From Bolinopsis microptera (Eukaryota > Ctenophora > Tentaculata > Lobata > Bolinopsidae), in NCBI RefSeq assembly GCF_026151205.1, contig NC_087078.1, forward strand, positions 18,493,118 through 18,557,117: 64,000 bases of DNA. Reading direction: 5' to 3'. Under the pieces are notes generated by a model that was not told where the DNA came from, did not search any database, and was given only the letters and a program-made list of their open reading frames with translations. Shown one piece after another: positions 56,672-64,000 of this stretch; position 1 is the stretch's first letter, and every line of letters begins with the position of its first letter. Made by a program: the position numbers and the translations under genes.

Positions 56672-57224
56672 TCACATCGCCGGTCTGGGAATAATGACAA
56701 ATAACGTTCCAAGTCTTATCCACATCAGTGAGTATAGTATCAAAACAATATAAATAAAAGGCCAGAGGGGGAGGGGGGGTAAAAGTCGATTTTCCAGTTT
56801 TCACATGTTTGATCAGAGCTGCTGGAGACGAACAAGATAAAACCGGACTGAAATCTGGCCTTGTGTTTTAAAGATATCGTGTGCCAAATATTGAGGTTCA
56901 CATGTAATTACATGTAAAACTTTAACTTAAACTGTAAAAAGTTAAAAGTCCCTTAGTTGAGAATACTGGCCACACCCAGAAGCTGAAACTTGGCACAGTT
57001 GTTCCTTGGGCTGTCACCCACAATTCTATTCTACAGAATTTTGATATTTGCTTCTGTTCTTGAAATATAAGCAAAACTGCCAAAACCGCCCCCCCCCCCC
57101 CGCCCCCCCCCCCCCCCCCCCCCAAGGTGTGTGTTCGGGCCACAATGTCCCCTGATGAGGTGCACTGGTTTCCCCCATTAAAAAAGCTTTAAGCCTTCCA
57201 TTCAGTGTCTTAATGTTGCATGTT

Positions 57225-57440
57225 GATATTGAGATATTGGTATCTCAGATCACGTGTACATCGTTCCTTTTTTATGACACAGTAATTTATTGACACTCAC
57301 AGCTATAATTTTAATCATTGAATCAGTATTTTTATCTGTGCTCTGCGTAATGCATCACATGAATCAGTTTTTAATCTATTAACTTATTACACATTTGTGC
57401 TCTGCTTTAGCATCACTTGACTATTTAAAAAATTGTTTGG
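57225..57440 (-). repeat. Dispersed repeat, inverted copy of 21,413-21,625
   Basis: Landmarks ATCTCAGATCACGTGTACAT and GTGCTCTGCGTAATGCATCA are shared with the copy inside the TIR element at 21 kb. Confidence 0.75.
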
Positions 57441-58195
57441 ATAGGATACAAGGATACAAGGATACAAGGATACAAGGATAGGATACAAAAGTGATAATTA
57501 TTTTATTGAATTCACAATAGTTATAATTCTGAAATAATTTAAGGTTACACAATTCTAGTTATTTACAAATGTGTAGGGATAAAATAGAAATGTTTTATAA
57601 TACTATTTTTGAGGTCCTATAGCATTACGCATTGGCCAGTATTTGAGTGGAAATCTGGGCTCTTATAGTAGGCTGTAAAATTTTCGTTCACAGAGAGAAT
57701 TGAATGGATTGCTCTTGCTGTGGCAGTAAATTTTGTAGGGTCTAGTGTTTTATCGGATAGCAAACCGGCTAAGTCAGTAACATTTTTGGGATGGAAGTTA
57801 AATTTTTCTCTAACTGAGGAGTAGAGTAAACAGTCAGTTAGAACATGAATTTCGTCCTCAATAGGCTTAAGCCCCTTACTGAAAAAGCAAAAAGTGCACC
57901 ATCGATGTTTTCTTGGTACTAGGGGGGTTTCGTAACGGCCCCTCTCAATGTAAAGATTGTGGCAGCTAATACGAAACCTTGTTAAGCTTTTCCGAGCATC
58001 GGGGATCTTAACCACTCCTAAGTATGTTTCTGGTTCAAAATCATGTTTAATTTGATTGTAGAATTCTAATTTAGGTGAGGATGCCTTGGCAGATTTCCAG
58101 GTATCCACAAATTCTTCCCTCATGTTGTGACTGATTTGGGTAGAGTAGATGGGAATGTGTGAAGGCCCGTCATCAAGTAGCCCCCAGCCACTCAC
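57438..58195 (-). mobile_element. 5'-truncated LINE with 8-bp repeat tail
   Basis: Minus-strand frame 58,195-57,617 (about 190 codons) matches the C-terminal region of the 43-47 kb LINE: LEFYNQIKHDFEPETYLG, RFRISCHNLYIERGRYE, a WCTFCFF cysteine pair and EDEIHVLTDCLLYSSVREKF. Its 3' end is a run of ATACAAGG units (57,438-57,487). Polymerase and endonuclease are missing. It is dead but with a clean frame. Confidence 0.8.
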
Positions 58196-58207
58196 AGCAC
58201 GCCCTCA

Positions 58208-58612
58208 GGTCACGTGACAGCACGTCACAAGGGTCACGTGACAGATCACATGTCATGTAACCACGTGACAAGCTCGTTAATTAAATGTCAAGGTCACGTG
58301 ACAAGATAATTGACCAATAAGGAGTCAGAACGTCATGATGAATAAATTAATAATCCCGACTAAAGGATCTAAAGTCTGATTAAACGGTTGCCAAGCAGGT
58401 TCCTGTTATTTGATTACCGGTCACGTGTTTAGCTTAAGCATCATGTGACATGAATGTTATTTGAACCTCGAGATCACGTGACAGGAGTCACTTGATTACC
58501 CGTCAGAACGTCATGATGAATAATTCAATAATCCTGTCTAAAGGATCTAAAGTCTGATTAAACGGTTGCCAAGCAGGCTCCTGTCACTTGATTACTGGTC
58601 AAATGATTCTTC
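58208..58612. repeat. Tandem 178-bp repeat rich in CACGTG
   Basis: Two copies of a unit, starting GTCAGAACGTCATGATGAAT at 58,324 and at 58,502 (period 178 bp), are preceded by related sequence. Six CACGTG palindromes occur at 58,211, 58,235, 58,262, 58,295, 58,422 and 58,475, most as TCACGTGAC. A further related piece is at 61,095-61,190. CACGTG is the core site of many bHLH factors; regulatory use here is speculation. Confidence 0.8.
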
Positions 58613-58976
58613 ACGATTTACCCCGGTCCAGTCACCACTCCAAATATGCAGAGGGTGACATAACGAAATGTGGTGTAGGGTTACCATCGCTCGACCTCCT
58701 GGAAATTACAAGTCTTATCATCAATTTTCTGACATTTAAGCAATAGCTACAGTATCTGAACCACATTTTCACCCTTTAAGATATAACAACTGTTAGGTAG
58801 CCTAGTGGTTAGAACATCCGTCTTCTGCACAAAAGGTTCAGGGTTCAAAGTCGAGTCTAGGGAGTAGCTAAGGCTCCATACCATTCACTATTATTAACTA
58901 TTAAATTTGCTTGTTATAAATTTGATAAATTTCGAGAGACAAATAAAACTACCGTTTAATTGATAATTTGTTGTTG
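58613..58976 (+). mobile_element. tRNA-like SINE head at 58,793-58,865 and flanks
   Basis: GGTAGCCTAGTGGTTAGAAC (A-box-like) followed by GGTTCAGGGTTCAAAGTCGAG (B-box-like, with mismatches) gives the spacing of a tRNA promoter, but stems do not pair well. Best read as a decayed tRNA-derived SINE or tRNA pseudogene. The remaining sequence holds nothing recognised. Confidence 0.45.
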
Positions 58977-59087
58977 TCAACATTATAATCATAAATTGAA
59001 ATCATCAAGAGTAAGATTGGGTACATAAATCATTGTATAACAGTTGCACGTTAATGGTGTTCTAGTACAGGTAGTTAGTTCCACCAA

Positions 59088-59777
59088 CTACTTATTCAGA
59101 TAAAGTTTGAGAATCTTATCGACAATAGTTGTGTTTTCGTTCATCAGTTTGTTTACATCAGATAGACTTGTAGTGGTGATAACTGCATCCAATAGAGATC
59201 GTTCTTCCAAACTTAAAATATCTGTTAGGTCTTTTCCGCTGTCAATTAAACGCTGCTTCAAGACAACAAACAATTCGGTTTTCATCATGTATGAGAATAA
59301 AATGTCAAAACATTTATTTTGCTCTTTACACAATTTACTTTGTAACAGGACGTCTAGAGATTTAAGTAAACTCGATATCTTTTTACTGTTTGGTTGTTTG
59401 ATTGGTACTCCTTTCCGCTTGCCTACGTGTTGCCAGTCAGTATCAGATTCTAACTCTTTAGCACTATATTCTTTGTTGGACTCATCATCGCTACTTGTTA
59501 CACCACTAAATTCATCATCACCACTACCTGGTACATCAGAGTTAGAACCACCTTGCTGAGATTCTTCAGAAACTATTGTATCAGCATCTGAACATACAGA
59601 ATCAGGACCTTCCATTTTGACATCAGTCGCATCTGAGTTAGCTTTTGACAGTGGCTGTAGAATTGCAGAACTTTCATCTGACTCTCGGTTCTCTCGATGA
59701 TACCTACTAATGTGTGAGGACAGACTATATTTATTGGCAAAAGACTTGTCACAGAATGAGCAGGTTACAGAATTCAT
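59088..59777 (-). CDS. C2H2 zinc-finger protein, left copy
   Basis: 229 codons. Residues 6-27 are one C2H2 finger (CSFCDKSFANKYSLSSHIS...H: C6, C9, H22, H27). Residues about 30-130 are acidic and Ser/Asp-rich (EESQQGGSNSDVPGSGDDE), with a basic KRKGVPIKQPNSKK patch. Residues about 135-229 are predicted helical (LLKSLDVLLQSKLCKE, IVDKILKLYLNK). The copy at 63,200-63,889 is identical in protein sequence. Single-finger proteins of this kind often belong to mobile elements, but I do not recognise the family. The start codon lies about 40 bp from an array of decamers that would form its upstream region. The 150-codon frame on the opposite strand is a shadow. Confidence 0.75.
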   Translation of the reverse strand: MNSVTCSFCDKSFANKYSLSSHISRYHRENRESDESSAILQPLSKANSDATDVKMEGPDSVCSDADTIVSEESQQGGSNSDVPGSGDDEFSGVTSSDDESNKEYSAKELESDTDWQHVGKRKGVPIKQPNSKKISSLLKSLDVLLQSKLCKEQNKCFDILFSYMMKTELFVVLKQRLIDSGKDLTDILSLEERSLLDAVITTTSLSDVNKLMNENTTIVDKILKLYLNK

Positions 59778-59814
59778 AACTGCAGTACAAACGTTTTATA
59801 ATGCTATGCAACAA

Positions 59815-60125
59815 CCATTATATAGCAATAATCGCATAAAATCGCAAATAATCGCAAAATAATCGCATATAATCGCATATAATAGCATATAATAGCATAT
59901 AATAGCATATAATGGCATAAAATTGCAAATAATCGCATATAATTGCAAAATAATTCCACAAAATAGCATATAATAGCATATAATCGCATATAATCGCATA
60001 TAATAGCATATAATAGCATATAATCACATTTAATCACATATATAATCACGTATATTATCTCTTAAAATCACATTTTATTATTTATAATTGCATATAATTG
60101 CAAATAATCGCATATAGTAGCAGGG
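59815..60125. repeat. Decamer array GCATATAATA, left arm
   Basis: Tandem 10-bp units (GCATATAATA/GCATATAATC, with GCAAATAATCGC variants) immediately upstream of the zinc-finger start. A 10-bp period open in three frames creates long fake frames rich in Tyr, Ile and Leu. Confidence 0.93.
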
Positions 60126-60464
60126 TGAATATGATCCAACTTATGCATTCAACCTATTAAAGATCTTTTCAAAGATTTATTTTCATGCTGATTGCCAAGC
60201 ATCATCCTGGAGATGGAACTGTAACTCTTGAGTCTACCAAAGACTGCACCCAACATGTAGGAATACTTCCTAGTGGGGACATTAAAGGACCACACCAGAC
60301 AGGACAAGGAGATCATGGTAAATTCTACGTCAACTAGTCAGACGGAGATCATCTTCGAGATCTATCACTTTCTGGATTATCATTCATAACCAGTAGTCAG
60401 CGCACCATTGATTTCTGCTTTCAAATGATAACTGCTAATACTCTTGTCGATTTTATTGCACAGA

Positions 60465-60560
60465 AACCAGCATTTGACCGGGACCGGGGCCGGGATAGCT
60501 CAAAATTGCCAATCCCAGTACCGGGATTCCCGGTAGTACCGGGAATCCCGGTCGATTACT
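60465..60560. repeat. CCGGGATTCCCGG perfect palindrome
   Basis: ACCGGGATTCCCGGT and ACCGGGAATCCCGGT face each other around 60,521-60,553, separated by AGT here and directly abutting in the other arm (62,432-62,459). They form a stable stem of about 15 bp. Flanking GGGACCGGGGCCGGGAT adds a second, smaller GC palindrome. Confidence 0.85.
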
Positions 60561-60945
60561 GGTGCATGCAACTGACCAGGTTTAGGTATCAGGTGATTTT
60601 TCCTGCAATTTGGTAGTTGTGAAACATCACCTTGGATTTCTGTTGTCACAAAACGTACCTTTTTAGACCTTTTCTCAAAGCATATTTAATAGCATATAAT
60701 AGCATATAATCGCATATAATCGCATGTAATAGCATTCGATCACATATATAATCCATTGGGTGGGCGAGAATTATCCCCCGACAATTGACCCCCGACAATT
60801 GACCCCCCGACAATTGACCCCTCGACAATTAACCCCCCGACAATGTAACTCAATACAACATCACTTCATACCATACTCCTCACGATGCTCTTGATCTAGG
60901 AAGAATGCACCTTTGTTGTGGTGTGCCACACTCCACATGAATAGA

Positions 60946-61067
60946 TTCCCGGAAAATTCAGATGCTCTCCCCATAGCTAGTGACACAGACGGGAATCGAA
61001 CCCGGGACCCTGTGAATGCGAGGCATTTCACAAGCAGGCAGACTAGCGAACTGTGCCACATAGCCAT
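60946..61067 (-). mobile_element. tRNA-like SINE/pseudogene
   Basis: Read on the minus strand: GGCTATGTGGCACAGTTCGC, then GGGTCCCGGGTTCGATTCCC, i.e. A-box and a perfect B-box. The T-arm is good but the acceptor and anticodon arms are not standard and it is too long for a tRNA. It marks the inner side of the left arm. Confidence 0.5.
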
Positions 61068-61094
61068 TTATAACTATAATGTATTATTTTAAAC

Positions 61095-61200
61095 TGACAA
61101 GCTCGTAAATGAAATGTCAAGGTTACGTGACAAGTTAATTGACCAATAAGAAGCAAGTACGTCATAATAGCATCCGTCACGTGATATTCGTAACGATCTT
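61095..61200 (+). repeat. Copy of the CACGTG-rich repeat
   Basis: AAGCTCGTAAATGAAATGTC to AGTACGTCATAATAG resembles 58,268-58,340. It holds one GTTACGTGAC and one GTCACGTGAT. Confidence 0.65.
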
Positions 61201-61231
61201 GTTAAACATGTTCATATTTTCATTTTAACAG

Positions 61232-61316
61232 CGGTCCAGCTGGAGCCTCAGGTTAGTGAGTTAACGGCAACTTTCCTATGCAGGACAATGCGGGTTCAAA
61301 TCCCGCCTAGCCTACT
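61232..61316 (+). mobile_element. tRNA-like SINE/pseudogene
   Basis: CTCAGGTTAGTGAGTTAACGG followed by ATGCGGGTTCAAATCCCGC gives an A/B-box pair with a perfect T-stem (GCGGG/CCCGC). The other arms are irregular, so no functional tRNA is called. Confidence 0.45.
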
Positions 61317-61394
61317 TCTCCAGATGGATCGCTCTTTTAAAACATTTAATTTTATCTATTTAAACGTAACAACCATTGGTATTCATTTAAATGC

Positions 61395-61800
61395 GGTTAT
61401 AAGATATTATATGCTATTATATGCGATTATATGAATATATGTTGGAGATGGAACTATAACTCTTGAGTCTACCGAATGCGATTATATATGCTATTATATG
61501 CTATTATAAGCTATCATATGCGATTATATGATATTATATAATGCTATTATATGCGATTATATGCTATTATATGCGATTATATGCTGGCGATTGAACTGTA
61601 ATTCTTGAGTCTACCGAACGTGATTGTATGTTATTATTATATGCTATTATATGTAATTATATGCAATTTTATATGCTATTATATGCTATTAAATGCTATT
61701 ATATGCTATTATATGCTATTATATGCTATTATATGCTATTATATGCTATTATATGCTATTATATGCTATTATATGATATTATATGCTATTATTCGCGATT
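61395..61800. repeat. Decamer array TATTATATGC in the central spacer
   Basis: Interrupted tandem copies of the same 10-bp unit as in the arms, with two interspersed copies of TTGGAGATGGAACT...CTCTTGAGTCTACCGAA. Confidence 0.92.
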
Positions 61801-61802
61801 AT

Positions 61803-61955
61803 TTTCAGTATTCATTCAGTATTCATTCAGTATTCATTCAGTATCCATTCAGTATTCATTCAGTATTCATTCAGTATTCATTCAGTATCCATTCAGTATT
61901 CATTTAGTATTCATTCAGTATTCATTCAGTATTCGGCATTTATTCAGTATTTAGC
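61803..61955 (+). repeat. 11-bp tandem array CAGTATTCATT
   Basis: About 13 tandem copies with a few TATCCATT variants, contiguous with the decamer array. Confidence 0.93.
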
Positions 61956-61964
61956 GGATTTGTT

Positions 61965-62100
61965 CATGTGGAGTGTGGCACATCACAACAAAGGTGCATT
62001 CTTCCTAGATCAAGAGTATCGTGAGATTTGTCCATGTGGAGTGTGGCACACCACAACAAAGGTGCATTCTTCCTAGATCAAGAGTATCGTGAGGAGTATG
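61965..62100 (+). repeat. Two tandem copies of the arm's inner end
   Basis: GTGGAGTGTGGCACAYCACA...CTAGATCAAGAGTATCGTGAG occurs twice in tandem (about 61,968-62,027 and 62,028-62,095), while the left arm has only one copy near 60,885-60,945. Confidence 0.8.
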
Positions 62101-62854
62101 GTATGAAGTGATGTTGTATTGAGTTACATTGTCGGGGGGTTAATTGTCGAGGGGTCAATTGTCGGGGGGTCAATTGTCGGGGGTCAATTGTCGGGGGACA
62201 ATTCTCGCCCACCCAATGGATTATATATGTGATCGAATGCTATTACATGCTATTACATGCGATTATATGCGATTATATGCTATTATATGCTATTAAATAT
62301 GCTTTGAGAAAAGGTCTAAAAAGGTACGTTTTGTGACAACAGAAATCCAAGGTGATGTTTCACAACTACCAAATTGCAGGAAAAATCACCTGATACCTAA
62401 ACCTGGTCAGTTGCATGCACCAGTAATCGACCGGGATTCCCGGTACCGGGAATCCCGGTACTGGGATTGGCAATTTTGAGCTATCCCGGCCCCGGTCCCG
62501 GTCAAATGCTGGTTTCTGTGCAATAAAATCGACAAGAGTATTAGCAGTTATCATTTGAAAGCAGAAATCAATGGTGCGCTGACTACTGGTTATGAATGAT
62601 AATCCAGAAAGTGATAGATCTCGAAGATGATCTCCGTCTGACTAGTTGACGTAGAATTTACCATGATCTCCTTGTCCTGTCTGGTGTGGTCCTTTAATGT
62701 CCCCACTAGGAAGTATTCCTACATGTTGGGTGCAGTCTTTGGTAGACTCAAGAGTTACAGTTCCATCTCCAGGATGATGCTTGGCAATCAGCATGAAAAT
62801 AAATCTTTGAAAAGATCTTTAATAGGTTGAATGCATAAGTTGGATCATATTCAC

Positions 62855-63165
62855 CCTGCTACTATATGCGATTATTTGCAATTATATGCAATTATAATAA
62901 TAAATGTGATTTTAAGAGATAATATACGTGATTATATGTGTGATTAAATGTGATTATATGCTATTATATGCTATTATATGCGATTATATGCGATTATATG
63001 CTATTATATGCTATTTTGTGAATTATTTTGCAATTATATGCGATTATTTGCAATTTTATGCCATTATATGCTATTATATGCTATTATATGCGATTATATG
63101 CGATTATTTTGCGATTATTTTGCGATTATTTGTGATTTTATGCGATTATTGCTATATAATGGTTG
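62855..63165. repeat. Decamer array, right arm
   Basis: Mirror of 59,815-60,125, upstream of the right zinc-finger gene. Small differences (for example AATTATTTTGCAATTATATG with one unit less) separate the copies. Confidence 0.92.
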
Positions 63166-63199
63166 TTGCATAGCATTATAAAACGTTTGTACTGCAGTT

Positions 63200-63889
63200 A
63201 TGAATTCTGTAACCTGCTCATTCTGTGACAAGTCTTTTGCCAATAAATATAGTCTGTCCTCACACATTAGTAGGTATCATCGAGAGAACCGAGAGTCAGA
63301 TGAAAGTTCTGCAATTCTACAGCCACTGTCAAAAGCTAACTCAGATGCGACTGATGTCAAAATGGAAGGTCCTGATTCTGTATGTTCAGATGCTGATACA
63401 ATAGTTTCTGAAGAATCTCAGCAAGGTGGTTCTAACTCTGATGTACCAGGTAGTGGTGATGATGAATTTAGTGGTGTAACAAGTAGCGATGATGAGTCCA
63501 ACAAAGAATATAGTGCTAAAGAGTTAGAATCTGATACTGACTGGCAACACGTAGGCAAGCGGAAAGGAGTACCAATCAAACAACCAAACAGTAAAAAGAT
63601 ATCGAGTTTACTTAAATCTCTAGACGTCCTGTTACAAAGTAAATTGTGTAAAGAGCAAAATAAATGTTTTGACATTTTATTCTCATACATGATGAAAACC
63701 GAATTGTTTGTTGTCTTGAAGCAGCGTTTAATTGACAGCGGAAAAGACCTAACAGATATTTTAAGTTTGGAAGAACGATCTCTATTGGATGCAGTTATCA
63801 CCACTACAAGTCTATCTGATGTAAACAAACTGATGAACGAAAACACAACTATTGTCGATAAGATTCTCAAACTTTATCTGAATAAGTAG
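63200..63889 (+). CDS. C2H2 zinc-finger protein, right copy
   Basis: Same 229-residue protein as the left copy, transcribed in the opposite, outward direction. One C2H2 finger (C6, C9, H22, H27), an acidic Ser-rich middle and a helical C-terminus. Full identity of two copies shows very recent duplication, gene conversion between arms, or duplicated assembly. Confidence 0.75.
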   Translation: MNSVTCSFCDKSFANKYSLSSHISRYHRENRESDESSAILQPLSKANSDATDVKMEGPDSVCSDADTIVSEESQQGGSNSDVPGSGDDEFSGVTSSDDESNKEYSAKELESDTDWQHVGKRKGVPIKQPNSKKISSLLKSLDVLLQSKLCKEQNKCFDILFSYMMKTELFVVLKQRLIDSGKDLTDILSLEERSLLDAVITTTSLSDVNKLMNENTTIVDKILKLYLNK

Positions 63890-64000
63890 TTGGTGGAACT
63901 AACTACCTGTACTAGAACACCATTAACGTGCAACTGTTATACAATGATTTATGTACCCAATCTTACTCTTGATGATTTCAATTTATGATTATAATGTTGA

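Larger units (their letters stand above)
54217..57235 (-). repeat. Right arm of large inverted duplication
   Basis: Reverse-complement counterpart of 39,215-43,048 plus 47,648-47,842. It lacks the LINE, so the two parts of the arm are nearly contiguous here. It keeps the SINE (54,460), the AAATATTTG repeat (54,845), the GATTCAGAATC motif (54,998), the MITE (55,576), the short conserved frame (56,459-56,671) and half of the fold-back element (56,762-57,080), ending in poly-C. Confidence 0.85.
58977..60945 (-). repeat. Left arm of terminal inverted repeat pair
   Basis: Base for base (apart from rare indels such as a 3-bp difference at about 60,534) the reverse complement of 62,028-64,000. The outer limit equals the window end, so the true arms are at least 1.97 kb. 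Coordinates of matching points sum to about 122,977-122,982 throughout. The match ends at CCACACTCCACATGAA near 60,945. Contents from outside in: zinc-finger gene, decamer array, CCGGGA palindrome, short decamer array, and a GACAATTGACCCCC repeat. Confidence 0.93.
62028..64000 (+). repeat. Right arm of terminal inverted repeat pair (continues off window)
   Basis: Reverse complement of 58,977-60,945; similarity is unbroken up to the last base. The full arm and anything beyond it are outside the window. Confidence 0.93.

Noticed and set aside
59107-59559. 150-codon plus-strand frame opposite the zinc-finger gene (and its mirror at 63,418-63,870)
   Set aside because: Antisense shadow of the 229-codon zinc-finger frame; no domain.
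59796-63181. Open frames of repeated Leu-Tyr-Ala-Ile-Ile-Cys
   Set aside because: A stop-free 10-bp repeat is open in several frames; these are products of the decamer arrays.
58977-64000. Inverted repeat as a pure sequencing fold-back artefact
   Set aside because: Arms differ by small indels and by copy number of the inner unit, and are separated by a 1.1-kb non-palindromic spacer. An assembly duplication is still possible, so this is kept as a caution in the finding.

Overview
The window is nuclear DNA from an animal. It is AT-rich, its genes are split by short GT-AG introns, it carries conserved metazoan genes (an ARF GTPase, ribosomal protein S27, TXNDC9, NUP93), and more than half of what can be interpreted is transposable elements and tandem repeats. 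The mix of LINEs with PHD and SGNH domains, RLE-type LINE remnants, a GIY-YIG fragment, a Ty3/gypsy element and tRNA-headed SINE-like units suits a marine invertebrate such as a cnidarian or lophotrochozoan. I cannot name the species.

Layout. 1-2.8 kb: a homopurine GGA array and GTCCG decamers. 2.9-7.9 kb: a four-exon ARF gene on the minus strand; about 1 kb of its upstream sequence is duplicated 3.9 kb away without any coding sequence. 8-13.2 kb: decayed CR1-like LINE pieces and small MITE-like repeats. 14.8-20.7 kb: a large CR1-type LINE whose ORF1 combines a PHD finger, an AlkB-like 2OG-Fe(II) oxygenase and an SGNH hydrolase; its ORF2 is interrupted by another insertion. 21-23.5 kb: a Harbinger-like TIR element holding an RLE-type LINE remnant, then a GIY-YIG fragment. 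25.7-28.2 kb: RPS27. 30.2-35.7 kb: TXNDC9 (six exons, minus strand), whose introns hold a 17-bp minisatellite, a Transib-like element starting with CACAGTG, and a truncated gypsy element with inverted LTR ends. 36.4-38.8 kb: NUP93 in one coding exon.

39.2-57.2 kb is a large inverted duplication. Its arms carry the same ordered set of repeats. The left arm was split by a complete two-ORF LINE. The unique centre (47.8-54.2 kb) holds the 3' exons of a probable secreted cysteine-rich/repeat protein and a decayed LINE. 57.4-64 kb starts with a third LINE fragment and a repeat rich in CACGTG, then a second inverted repeat (58,977-60,945 against 62,028-64,000, running off the window) that carries two copies of a C2H2 zinc-finger gene behind arrays of a TATTATATGC decamer.

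The host genes (trafficking GTPase, ribosomal protein, thioredoxin-fold chaperone cofactor, nuclear-pore scaffold) are housekeeping genes with no evident joint pathway. What stands out is the mobile-element biology: unusual ORF1 domain content, unusual element ends and large inverted duplications. Exon limits were placed by hand from splice consensus and reading-frame continuity. No database search was possible.
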